A DNA stretch of 34,300 nt, from NCBI GenBank assembly GCA_964574395.1, contig CAZNNL010000022.1:1-34300 (forward strand), in the 5' to 3' direction. This DNA comes from JAXGQD01 sp964574395 (GTDB taxonomy: Bacteria > Bacillota > Clostridia > Saccharofermentanales > Fastidiosipilaceae). Below are positions 14,308 to 22,534 of this stretch, one piece after another. Under the pieces are notes generated by a model that saw only the letters and a list, made by a program, of their open reading frames with translations, was not told the origin of the DNA and did not search any database. Made by a program: the position numbers and the translations under genes. Position 1 is the stretch's first letter. Each line of letters opens with the position of its first letter.

Positions 14308-16110
14308 ATGGACCAATATATACATACATATAAATTGCCTAGACTAATTATTTCATTCCTTTTGGTTTGTGCAATTGTTCTGCTTTCTGGCGGAAATGTT
14401 GTTCGTGCAGAAGGTGAATTACGTCTAGGTTTGTCTCAGGATTCTGTGTTGCTGGAGCCAGGTGCTGCCGTCACAATCAACATTACCTACTATAGTGATT
14501 TACCAGTTCGCAACGTTAATGTCATTTTAAACAGCACACAAGCTCCGGGCTTTTCTGTCCAAAATGTATTAAGTTCCAGTGGTATGTCCGTGAATGGTAC
14601 GGGGAGCCTGGGTAGCGTCTCAATCATTGCTCCTTCAACCTATGCTAACGGAAATGTTGTTTTAAGTGCCACCGCTGAAGATGCTAACGATCCTGCGATA
14701 AAATTTACAGCACAAGTAACTATTCCTGTAACGGTTAATTTACCACCACCTGGAGAGGTCGATCCTAATGCTCCAGTAGCAGAAGGCGAAACGCCAGTTC
14801 CAGAAGAAACTTTGCCTATCCCGACGCAAGCAGGTGTAAATTTAGCTTTGAAGCTTAATGGCATAGGTGAGCCCGTCAACGTAAATATGAGTGAGAACAC
14901 ACCTGGTGGCGTTCCTGAAGGCTATGCGGAAGTCGTGGCTGAAGTTCAAGGAAGCAATATTAGGACGTATAAGAAAGCAGGTAGACTCCCGCTTATTTAC
15001 GTAAGTCTTGTTGAAAATGGCGCAGAATCTCTCTATTCATTAGATGTCGAGAATGCTAATGCCTATCGCTTTTATCCCGATGTATATACGGAAATTGCTG
15101 GAAAGTCAGCAATCATCACAAGCTTGACTGAGCCTTCACCGGACCCCTCCATGGTTAGTGAGAGTTTAGAAATTAACGGCCATATGACGACCGCTTGGCT
15201 AGGCGATATTAAAGGCGAAGAATACACGGTTATCCGAGCAGAAATTGATGGTAGGTCAGCTAGTCTTTACCGCTATGCCATAGGCAGCGACGGGGTCGCT
15301 ACACTTACACCGTTTGTCTATGCGGATATCATTAATCCGCCTTCTCCAACGCCAATTCCTTCAACTACACTTGCCGAAAGTACAGAGGCTTCGGAAGCAG
15401 CAGGAAGCACAAAAAGTGGCTCATCAATTGACTGGTTTTTTTGGGGTTTATTGCTCGTATTTTTACTCATGCTGGGAGGCTTAGTTCTCTTGTTCTTGCG
15501 TAGCCGCAGTAAACGCGTTACAAAAGACTATCGTTTAGATGCCCTCCACTATGATGAACCTTACCAAAGAAAAACGCAGAAAAAAGGCATACAACTTAGA
15601 GAGTTGCGACCCAATGATTTTGATGACGTGGACCGTTATTTTGCCGAACGCACTGAAGTTCCGCAACGTCGCAACATTGACCCCGCAGCGCGCTCAGGTG
15701 TGAGAAGACCTCAAGTCCAGATGCCGCACAGACCTTCAACTACCTCCGATAGGCATGACGATATTAGAAGCCCGCGCACCCGTGAAGCCCACGTCCGACC
15801 CGTAGAACAAGCTCCGCGCTCAAGAGGACAAGAAACGAGAGCGCCAGAACCCACGTCTCGTGCGAGAGGAAGTCAATCGAGATCCACCGAGCAACGTAAC
15901 CCCTATCGTACGTACTACAAACCTCAAAGTTCGGATTATGCTAATCAGACTTATCAAAACCCAAGTGATGTGCAAAGAAGGCGACCCAATAGCCAAGAGC
16001 CCTTGGTAATAAGGCGTGTTCAAAACGATCCTAACAGCCTGAGGCGTCATGACGAAGTGTTGTTTGGCGCAGAGGAGCATGGTGATGGACCGCCCTACGG
16101 ACAATACTGA
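14308..16110 (+). CDS. Unrecognised single-pass surface protein with Arg-rich cytoplasmic tail
   Basis: I do not recognise this 600-residue protein. A signal-like segment (about 11-34) ends with VVRA/E. Residues 35-145 look like an Ig-like/CARDB beta domain (ELRLGLSQDSVLLEPGAAVT). A Pro-rich linker (146-174) leads to a second, mixed domain (175-342), then a Ser/Thr/Pro spacer (343-374). One membrane segment lies at about 376-398. The remaining 200 residues are highly charged and low-complexity, rich in Arg, Pro, Ser and Gln, and probably disordered in the cytoplasm. The arrangement suggests a cell-surface receptor or scaffold. The ATG has AGGTAGGG upstream. The next gene overlaps its end by 26 bases, so the GtrA-family protein may be its partner. 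Confidence 0.72.
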   Translation: MDQYIHTYKLPRLIISFLLVCAIVLLSGGNVVRAEGELRLGLSQDSVLLEPGAAVTINITYYSDLPVRNVNVILNSTQAPGFSVQNVLSSSGMSVNGTGSLGSVSIIAPSTYANGNVVLSATAEDANDPAIKFTAQVTIPVTVNLPPPGEVDPNAPVAEGETPVPEETLPIPTQAGVNLALKLNGIGEPVNVNMSENTPGGVPEGYAEVVAEVQGSNIRTYKKAGRLPLIYVSLVENGAESLYSLDVENANAYRFYPDVYTEIAGKSAIITSLTEPSPDPSMVSESLEINGHMTTAWLGDIKGEEYTVIRAEIDGRSASLYRYAIGSDGVATLTPFVYADIINPPSPTPIPSTTLAESTEASEAAGSTKSGSSIDWFFWGLLLVFLLMLGGLVLLFLRSRSKRVTKDYRLDALHYDEPYQRKTQKKGIQLRELRPNDFDDVDRYFAERTEVPQRRNIDPAARSGVRRPQVQMPHRPSTTSDRHDDIRSPRTREAHVRPVEQAPRSRGQETRAPEPTSRARGSQSRSTEQRNPYRTYYKPQSSDYANQTYQNPSDVQRRRPNSQEPLVIRRVQNDPNSLRRHDEVLFGAEEHGDGPPYGQY

Positions 16111-16702
16111 AGATAAACTTCTCTCATTAATCAAAATAATTTATGTTCCGTTTGTGATTGCAGCGGTTTATTTTGCCAAAACAATTTTTGTCGATTTACC
16201 CCTCGTGTATTTTATTCTGGGTGGAGTAGCGCTTATTGTTATTGGCGAATATGCAATTCACAAATTGCCTCCCAAAATTGTTGCTTACATTTTCTTCGGA
16301 GGACTTACGACGGTTGTCGCACAAGTCAGTTTTAACGCAGTTAACTGGCTTATTTCAGGATCCTTTGAAGGTCTCGGAGGCTTTTGGTGGTTCTTACCCC
16401 ACACGATTTCTTGGGTGCTTGCCGTGCTTTTTGCATTTGTGACTAATCGCTACTTTGTGTTTGAAGGCCGTTCAGGCCAGTTCTGGGCGGAATTAAAACG
16501 CTTCGTTATGGCAAGACTCGGTAGCGGAATATTCGTCGAAGTTTTAGGCATGTTTGTATTGGTTAACCTGATTGGCTTAGCCCAATCGTGGTCTAAGCTT
16601 CTGACCTCTGTAATTGTTGTTATTGTTAATTACATCGTCAGTAAATTTTTCGTTTTCAAAAATCCAGAAACAACACACAGAGAAGGATCAGGGCATACAT
16701 GA
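16085..16702 (+). CDS. GtrA-family membrane protein
   Basis: A 205-residue protein with an N-terminal hydrophobic pair (about 15-60), then a four-helix GtrA-like domain: YIFFGGLTTVVAQVSFNAVNW, SWVLAVLFAFVTNRYFVFEG and the closing NYIVSKFFVFKNPE, whose N-R-Y-F-V-F and K-F-F-V-F ends are hallmarks. GtrA proteins are thought to move lipid-linked sugars or take part in cell-wall polysaccharide transfer. The start is probably ATG 16085, seven bases after AGAGGAG; ATG 16079 and 16049 are also in frame. It overlaps the surface-protein gene by 26 bases and the folC start by 4 (ATGA). A role with the surface protein in envelope glycosylation is only inferred. Confidence 0.82.
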   Translation: MDRPTDNTEDKLLSLIKIIYVPFVIAAVYFAKTIFVDLPLVYFILGGVALIVIGEYAIHKLPPKIVAYIFFGGLTTVVAQVSFNAVNWLISGSFEGLGGFWWFLPHTISWVLAVLFAFVTNRYFVFEGRSGQFWAELKRFVMARLGSGIFVEVLGMFVLVNLIGLAQSWSKLLTSVIVVIVNYIVSKFFVFKNPETTHREGSGHT

Positions 16703-18114
16703 CATACGAAGATGTTCAGGACTTTATGAACAGACGTTGGAAATCGACCATGCATCTTGGCTTGTCTAGGGTGAAGGCCGTCCTCCATGAATTAGGAAAT
16801 CCTCATAAAAATCAAGATTATATTCACGTAGCTGGGACGAATGGCAAAGGTTCGACGGTGAGCGCTATCGCAGGCATTTTAGCTATGTCTGGCAAAAAGG
16901 TCGGCGTCTACACCTCACCCTATTTAGAACGCTTCACGGATAGAATGCGCATCCTATCAGGACCCGAAACCATGTATGCGCGTCTTTCCGACAGTTCGGC
17001 CGGTGAAATATCCGAGTCCATGGTAGCCGCGTTGTTTACGGAAATCCTCGCTGCCTGTGACCGTATAGTGGCAGCCGGAGGCGAAGAAGCCTCAGAATTT
17101 GAAGTGTTAACGGCTGCTGCCTTACTCTATTTTAGTCGGCAAAACTGTGATGTCGTCGTGCTCGAAACAGGTTTAGGCGGACGGCTTGATGCGACAAATG
17201 TGATTGATTTTGCCAAAGTTACCGTCATTACCGCATTAGCCTACGATCATTGTGCCGTCTTAGGAAACACAATGCGTGAAATAGCAGGTGAGAAGGCAGC
17301 CATCATCAAAGAAGGCACAGAGCAGGTCTTTTTATACGACCCTAGTTATGCCTCTAGCAACGAAGAAGACGCCAAGACCATCTTCCAAGTTATCGGCGAG
17401 CGCTGCAGGGCGTGTTCTGCGCCATTGACGGTGGTTAATCGCAGTGAGATTAGTGCGCAAAGCATTGCTGACGGCGGTCAATATTTCACTTTGGCTGGTT
17501 TCGATAAGCCATTCTTTACGCCCCTGCTTGGTGACTTTCAACTGCTGAATGCTGCCATGGCGATCCACACGGCTCTGGCATACGATCCAAGTTTAAGAAG
17601 AAGCGATGCTTTGTACAACGGCATCCGCCTGATGCGCTGGCCCGGACGTCTTGAGTATTTTGATGTGAATCCTCCCATCTTGCTGGATGGGGCTCATAAC
17701 CCTCAGGCTGCGCTAGCACTTGTACAAAGTATGGCAAAACTACAGCCTGACAAGTCACTTGTACTACTACTTGGTGTACTTGAAGATAAGGACTACCCCG
17801 CGATTATTGATGCGCTATACTCTGGCTTAACGTCACGCCTCGATGCTATCGTATGTACGCAACCGGGGGTGCAAAGAGATTTGAGTGCGGAGAGGCTGGG
17901 TGCTTTTTGCCAAAATCTTTGGACGTCTCAAAAAGACATTGCTATAATTGAGCAGCCTTCAATCGAAGATGCGCTTAAGCAAGCGCAAGCATTGGCAGTA
18001 AGAAACAACGCGCTTGTCTTGGCTTGTGGCTCACTATTTTTAGTAAGCAATGTACGACATGAAATTGTAAAACAGACAGAAGCGTTAGCCGGAAGGCGAA
18101 ACGAGGAGGACTGA
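16699..18114 (+). CDS. folC: Folylpolyglutamate synthase / dihydrofolate synthase
   Basis: A 471-residue Mur-ligase-family enzyme that adds glutamate to folates. Early MHLGLSRVKAVLHELGNPH is typical of FolC. The P-loop is HVAGTNGKGSTVSA (43-56), followed by GVYTSPYLERFTDR, ETGLGGRLDATNV and the YDHCAVLGNT region with AGEKAAIIK. RWPGRLEYF and LDGAHNPQAA mark the C-terminal domain. Length is at the long end for the family. Its ATG overlaps the gtrA-like stop and it ends 3 bases before thrC, so it is in one tight operon. Whether it has both activities cannot be told. Confidence 0.94.
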   Translation: MTYEDVQDFMNRRWKSTMHLGLSRVKAVLHELGNPHKNQDYIHVAGTNGKGSTVSAIAGILAMSGKKVGVYTSPYLERFTDRMRILSGPETMYARLSDSSAGEISESMVAALFTEILAACDRIVAAGGEEASEFEVLTAAALLYFSRQNCDVVVLETGLGGRLDATNVIDFAKVTVITALAYDHCAVLGNTMREIAGEKAAIIKEGTEQVFLYDPSYASSNEEDAKTIFQVIGERCRACSAPLTVVNRSEISAQSIADGGQYFTLAGFDKPFFTPLLGDFQLLNAAMAIHTALAYDPSLRRSDALYNGIRLMRWPGRLEYFDVNPPILLDGAHNPQAALALVQSMAKLQPDKSLVLLLGVLEDKDYPAIIDALYSGLTSRLDAIVCTQPGVQRDLSAERLGAFCQNLWTSQKDIAIIEQPSIEDALKQAQALAVRNNALVLACGSLFLVSNVRHEIVKQTEALAGRRNEED

Positions 18115-18117
18115 AGC

Positions 18118-19620
18118 ATGCATTACATCAGCACACGGGGAGACGAAACGCATTATTCGTCGGCCGAAGCAATATTAAAAGGAATCGCGGTTGACGGTGG
18201 GCTACTAGTCCCAGAAGATATCCCCCAATTTTCCAGCATGGATGTAAGTCATTTGAGGAATATCAGTTTTCCTGAACGCGTAGCATTTGTGCTATCCAAG
18301 TATCTTACGGATTATAGCGAAGCAGAGTTACTTGACTATGCGCGCTTAGCTTATAGTGAAGAAAAATTTGGCGAAAATCCTTGTCCGCTCGTGCAACTCA
18401 ATAAGTACAACAATAAATATCATATTCTTGAACTTTGGCACGGGCCTACGGCAGCTTTTAAAGACATGGCACTGCAATTGTTGCCTTATTTAATGACTGC
18501 TGCGGTAAAGAAAACAGGTGAGACCTCTGAAATTGTTATCTTAACCGCAACTTCGGGGGATACGGGGAAAGCAGCCTTAGAAGGGTTTAAAAATGTGCCC
18601 GGTACGAAAGTCGTCGTGTACTACCCAAACGGCGGTGTTTCGAAAGCGCAAGAATTACAAATGCTTACTACGGATGGCGACAATTGTCATGTTATCGCAA
18701 TTGAGGGTTCTTTTGACGACGCACAAACGGGTGTTAAAAAACTTTTCGCAGACACGGGTTTGGCTGAAAAATTGCACATGCATCAGCAGAAGTTCTCATC
18801 TGCGAACTCCATTAATTGGGGAAGACTTGCACCACAGATTGCCTACTATTGGTCTGCTTATGCGGACTTACTGAATGCGGAAATCATTAAGGAAGGCGAG
18901 CTGGTTAATTTCTCTGTGCCTACGGGAAATTTTGGCAATATTCTAGCTGCCTGGTATGCAAATCAAATGGGCTTACCCATAGGCAAATTGATATGCGCTT
19001 CTAATCGCAACAATATTTTGTCGGATTTCTTAGCCCAAGGCACCTATGATGCCAACCGCGCGTTTTACCAAACGCTGACGCCCTCAATGGATATTTTGGT
19101 TTCATCAAACCTGGAGCGTTTGCTATTCGAACTCTCTTACCAGAATCCAACGTACATTAAAGAACGCATGGAGAAGCTACAAAGCAGCGGGAATTACAGC
19201 GTTGGACCTGAAATGATGAAACGTCTGCATGAGAAATTTGTCGGAGGCTTTACGGACGATCGCGGTGCAATCCGTACGATACAAGAAGTTTATGACGAGT
19301 TTGATCATGTAATTGATCCACATACAGCGGTGGCATTCAACGTCTATCGTCGCTATGAGCAAAGATCAAAAGATGAAACACCTGTCGTTTTTGTCTCCAC
19401 TGCCAGCCCATTCAAGTTTCCCGCGACCGTCTGCAAAGCAATCTTCCCCGGCCAACGCCTAGGCCAAGATGAACTGGTACTCTTCAGACCTTTAGCCGAC
19501 GAAAGCGGCCTAGCTATACCTGAAGGGCTAAGCGCACTGGATGAGAAGCCAATCTTACATAATAAAGTAATTAAAACGGAAGACATGAAGGATGATTTAG
19601 AAGCACTTTTATTTAATTAG
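18118..19620 (+). CDS. thrC: Threonine synthase
   Basis: A 500-residue PLP enzyme that turns O-phosphohomoserine into threonine. It is the long form (fold-type II) of the yeast/E. coli type. MHYISTRGDE and AVDGGLLVPEDIP are the usual N-terminal segments. The PLP lysine is Lys115 in WHGPTAAFKDMALQ. TATSGDTGKAALEGF binds the cofactor phosphate, and SVPTGNFGNILA follows. GAGGAGG precedes the ATG. It sits 3 bases after folC and is the last gene of the cluster. No homoserine kinase or dehydrogenase gene is near. Confidence 0.96.
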   Translation: MHYISTRGDETHYSSAEAILKGIAVDGGLLVPEDIPQFSSMDVSHLRNISFPERVAFVLSKYLTDYSEAELLDYARLAYSEEKFGENPCPLVQLNKYNNKYHILELWHGPTAAFKDMALQLLPYLMTAAVKKTGETSEIVILTATSGDTGKAALEGFKNVPGTKVVVYYPNGGVSKAQELQMLTTDGDNCHVIAIEGSFDDAQTGVKKLFADTGLAEKLHMHQQKFSSANSINWGRLAPQIAYYWSAYADLLNAEIIKEGELVNFSVPTGNFGNILAAWYANQMGLPIGKLICASNRNNILSDFLAQGTYDANRAFYQTLTPSMDILVSSNLERLLFELSYQNPTYIKERMEKLQSSGNYSVGPEMMKRLHEKFVGGFTDDRGAIRTIQEVYDEFDHVIDPHTAVAFNVYRRYEQRSKDETPVVFVSTASPFKFPATVCKAIFPGQRLGQDELVLFRPLADESGLAIPEGLSALDEKPILHNKVIKTEDMKDDLEALLFN

Positions 19621-19685
19621 TTAAAAGTTTCACAATCGTTCAGAATTGTTGCAAACTATGCCCACAATTGTCCGCGATAATGAAC

Positions 19686-19706
19686 TTGTACGAGGCAGAA
19701 GTACAA
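19686..19706. repeat. Short inverted repeat downstream of thrC
   Basis: TTGTAC (19686-19691) and GTACAA (19701-19706) form a perfect 6-bp dyad around 9 bases. It lies in the 200-base gap between thrC and the convergent SanA-like gene. No T-tract follows directly. Confidence 0.35.
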
Positions 19707-19745
19707 CAAGAGCAATTCATTTCTTTTTCATTTACCTTCCTCCAG

Positions 19746-19796
19746 TCAGGATTCCGAGCGATCGGGGTCCTGAATTGGTTTTGAGGGTATTTTTTT
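19746..19796 (+). terminator. GNRA-loop hairpin with distal T-tract after thrC
   Basis: In plus-strand RNA, 19746-19757 pairs with 19762-19773 over 12 positions (ten Watson-Crick, two U-G) around a GCGA tetraloop. A run of seven T (19790-19796) follows only after 16 bases, so this is not a standard terminator geometry, though the site between convergent genes suits one. It could instead be a structured 3' end. Confidence 0.45.
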
Positions 19797-19820
19797 GTGG
19801 ACAGCTTTTACGCTCTCGGA

Positions 19821-20546
19821 TTAATCAAAGCTTTTATCCCAAGTTGATCTACCCTTATATTCGGTGATTGGTTTGACTTCACCAGTGCTAAGTGCTGGAC
19901 GTTTCAATACTTGTGTGTCGTAAAATGCTTTCACCCGAGCCAAGCTCTCGCGGATTTCGTTATAAGTTAAACGATAGGCTGACAAATTAGGCGCGGGACA
20001 AGCAAAAGCCTCGAGCCCCATCGTTTCCGCTATGTAGACTGCCCGATATGCATGGTATTCCTGCGTACAAATGGTTAAGGAGGGGACCTGAAAGACATTT
20101 CTAGCCCTATAAATAGAATCATAGGTGTCAAAACCCTCATGGTCCAGATAAATAGCATCTGCTGGGATGCCTTGTTCCAGTAGGTAAATGCGCATTGTAT
20201 TTACTTCATCATAAAATTCCGTACCATGATCGCCAGATACAAGAACCGTTTTCACTTTGCCAGCCTTAAACAAAGCAATCGCTATATCTAAGCGTTCTTG
20301 CAACATGAGGGAAGGCGTTAAATCCGGAAATGCTTGGGCACCCAGAACAAGGGCAGTGTAGGTCTCGGGCACTGTTTCGACGGTATAAAAAGATTTCTTA
20401 CCAATCCGACGAATTTCGAATTGAAGCGCGAAAAAGAAAATCACGACGATTAAAATGAAGGCCATTATTGTGGCAAAAAACCGCCTAACCCAGCGAACCC
20501 GTACTGCTTTTTTCCTTAACAAAGGATTCTCTTGCTTATTGTCCAA
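19821..20546 (-). CDS. SanA/YdcF-like (DUF218) membrane protein
   Basis: A 241-residue protein with a basic N-terminus, one membrane segment (about 23-45) and a DUF218 domain outside. TALVLGAQAFPD, LVSGDHG, the Asp/Glu of FYDEVNTMRIYLLEQGIP, LDHEGFDTYDSIYRAR and TQEYHAYRAVYIAETMG match the E. coli SanA family closely. SanA affects envelope permeability and vancomycin sensitivity, and the biochemical role is not settled. The start is a TTG at 20546 with AAAGGA about 8 bases upstream; no better start is present. It begins 32 bases after the tRNA-Ala gene on the same strand, with no terminator between, so the tRNA promoter may drive it. Confidence 0.82.
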   Translation of the reverse strand: MDNKQENPLLRKKAVRVRWVRRFFATIMAFILIVVIFFFALQFEIRRIGKKSFYTVETVPETYTALVLGAQAFPDLTPSLMLQERLDIAIALFKAGKVKTVLVSGDHGTEFYDEVNTMRIYLLEQGIPADAIYLDHEGFDTYDSIYRARNVFQVPSLTICTQEYHAYRAVYIAETMGLEAFACPAPNLSAYRLTYNEIRESLARVKAFYDTQVLKRPALSTGEVKPITEYKGRSTWDKSFD

Positions 20547-20577
20547 ATTTAATATCCTTTGTAGCTTTTAAATGACT

Positions 20578-20654
20578 TGGTGGACTCGAAGGGGCTCGAA
20601 CCCTCGACCTCCGCGATGCGAACGCGGCGCTCTCCCAGACTGAGCTACGAGCCC
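20578..20654 (-). tRNA. tRNA-Ala (anticodon CGC)
   Basis: A complete 77-base cloverleaf on the minus strand with encoded CCA. The acceptor stem GGGCTCG/CGAGTCC contains G3-U70, the identity pair of tRNA-Ala. The D arm has GCTC..GAGC and the anticodon stem is CCGCG/CGCGG with loop TTCGCAT, giving anticodon CGC for codon GCG. The T arm is GAGGG-TTCGAGC-CCCTT with one G-T pair. The discriminator is A. It has a near-perfect promoter upstream (20666-20695) and stands alone. Confidence 0.96.
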
Positions 20655-20665
20655 AAGACTGGCTC

Positions 20666-20695
20666 ATTATATTCCCTCTCCAATTTTACTGTCAA
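20666..20695 (-). promoter_or_regulatory. Consensus promoter of tRNA-Ala
   Basis: On the minus strand a perfect TTGACA (20690-20695), an 18-base spacer and a perfect TATAAT (20666-20671). Transcription would begin a few bases before the mature tRNA end at 20654. It is the strongest promoter match in the window. Confidence 0.85.
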
Positions 20696-20749
20696 TCTTG
20701 ATGCGGTGGGGGGCGAATCTCCTACCCGGCTCCACTATTCAAAACGAAG

Positions 20750-20758
20750 TGTTACAAT
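20750..20758 (+). promoter_or_regulatory. Extended -10 promoter candidate for the ABC exporter
   Basis: TGT followed by TACAAT (20753-20758), 48 bases before the GTG at 20807. No consensus -35 is visible at 17 bases. Confidence 0.4.
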
Positions 20759-20806
20759 AGGTCCTAATCTTTATTACTATCATTTGCTTACAGTAGAGGA
20801 AAAATT

Positions 20807-22534
20807 GTGCTAAAAAAATTACTGCTATATTTAAAACCATATAAAAAACACGCCATTTTGAGCCCGCTCCTGATGGTCTTAGAGACCTTGATGGACGTGC
20901 TTATCCCATTTTTGATGGCATTTATTATCGATGTCGGAATTGCCAACCGAGATTTACCCTACATAACGAGGGTCGGTGGGCTGATGGTTTTGGTGGCGCT
21001 TTTTGCTTTGCTTTGTGGATCATTGTCCGCGCACCATGGGGCGACGGCTGGAATGGGCTTGGCCTATCAAGTGCGACAAGCCATTTTTAAGCAAGTGCAA
21101 CGCTTTAGTTTTGCCAATCTCAATAGATTTAGTGAAGCTTCACTGATTACGAGGCTGACCACAGATTCAACGACATTGGGACAAACAACGATGATGTCTC
21201 TGCGTATGGCATGGCGTGCTCCTGTGATGCTGGTTTTGGCCCTCGTTATGTCTATTTCTATTAATGCTGAACTTGCCCTTGTTTTCGCGGTTGCTTTGCC
21301 GCTTATGGTGTTTCTTTTGGTGTATGTTCTTGGCAAAGCGATGCCGATGTGGGAAGACCTACAAAAGCGTCTCGATGACGTGAATGGACGTGTGCAAGAA
21401 AACCTCAGCGCGATTCGCGTTGTTAAAAGTTTTGTGCGGAGTGATTTTGAAAAGAAACGTTTTGCCAAAGTGAATCAAGCTTGGATGGACAAAGCGATTG
21501 AGGCAGTATCCTTAATCATGACCATCGGTCCCTTGATGAGTCTGATCATAAACGGCTGCATTATTGCTATCCTGTGGTTTGGTGGTCATAAGATATTAAA
21601 CGGTACGATGCAGACAGGGCAATTGTTGAGTTTCATCACGTATGTCATGCAAATCATGATGTCCCTGATGATGCTATCCATGTTTTTCCTACAGCTTTCG
21701 CGTGCCAGAGTTGCGGGTGAGCGTGCTCTGGAAGTTATAGAAATGGAAGTCGACATTGAATCTCCGGCTGACGCAGTTACAGAATTTGGTGCAGCCAGCA
21801 TTGAATTTAAAAACGTGAAATTTTGCTACCCAGGCAATACGGAGTGCACGCTACTTGATATCGATTTACGCATCGAGCCTGGACAAACGATAGGTATTAT
21901 TGGTTCCACGGGATCAGGAAAAACAACTTTAGTACAACTGATACCGCGTCTTTATGACGTCACGGAAGGGGCATTGAAGGTGGCTGGTGTCAATGTCAAA
22001 GACTACGACCTTCATCTTTTACGTGAGGAAGTTGCCTTTGTTTTGCAAAAAAACACCCTCTTCTCCGGCACCGTTCGAGAAAACATGCTCTGGGGTAATC
22101 CTGATGCCACGGACGAAGAAATTACGGACGCCTTAAACCAGGCACAAGCATCTGAATTTATTTTTTCAAACAACTTAGGTTTGGACTACATCGTTGAACA
22201 AGGTGGAGCGAATTTTTCCGGTGGGCAAAGACAGCGCCTGTGTATTGCCAGGGCTTTGCTCAAGAAACCCAAAGTTATCATCTTGGACGACAGCACATCT
22301 GCCGTTGACATGGCGACGGACGCGCGCATTCGTTCGGTATTTAAGACAAAACTAAAAAACGTTACAACCTTGATCATCACGCAGCGCATTGCTTCTATCG
22401 AGCATGCAGACCGCATTATCGTCATGGATGAAGGGCGCGTATCAGCCTTTGACACACACGAGGCATTATTAGCAGAAAATATGATTTACCAAGAAGTATA
22501 TGAATCACAAAAACAGGGGGTAATCGGAGCATGA
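20807..22534 (+). CDS. ABC exporter half-transporter, degenerate ATP-site subunit
   Basis: A 575-residue half-transporter: six membrane helices (about 15-300), then an ATPase domain. Walker A is GSTGSGKTT (366-374), the signature is FSGGQ (470-474) and Walker B is IILDDSTS. The catalytic Glu is replaced by Asp495 and the switch His by Gln526 (ITQRIAS). These changes mark the subunit that supplies the non-catalytic site in heterodimeric exporters such as BmrC/D, LmrC/D and TM287/288. The start is GTG with AGAGGA 6 bases upstream. It overlaps the second subunit by 4 bases (ATGA). The substrate may be a drug or lipid, but cannot be told. Confidence 0.92.
   Translation: MLKKLLLYLKPYKKHAILSPLLMVLETLMDVLIPFLMAFIIDVGIANRDLPYITRVGGLMVLVALFALLCGSLSAHHGATAGMGLAYQVRQAIFKQVQRFSFANLNRFSEASLITRLTTDSTTLGQTTMMSLRMAWRAPVMLVLALVMSISINAELALVFAVALPLMVFLLVYVLGKAMPMWEDLQKRLDDVNGRVQENLSAIRVVKSFVRSDFEKKRFAKVNQAWMDKAIEAVSLIMTIGPLMSLIINGCIIAILWFGGHKILNGTMQTGQLLSFITYVMQIMMSLMMLSMFFLQLSRARVAGERALEVIEMEVDIESPADAVTEFGAASIEFKNVKFCYPGNTECTLLDIDLRIEPGQTIGIIGSTGSGKTTLVQLIPRLYDVTEGALKVAGVNVKDYDLHLLREEVAFVLQKNTLFSGTVRENMLWGNPDATDEEITDALNQAQASEFIFSNNLGLDYIVEQGGANFSGGQRQRLCIARALLKKPKVIILDDSTSAVDMATDARIRSVFKTKLKNVTTLIITQRIASIEHADRIIVMDEGRVSAFDTHEALLAENMIYQEVYESQKQGVIGA

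Noticed and set aside
20700..20740. Second tRNA or tRNA fragment (GGCGAATCTCC...GGCTCCA)
   Set aside because: It has a vague T-arm look, but no 5-bp T stem with a 7-base TTC loop, and no acceptor, D or anticodon arm.
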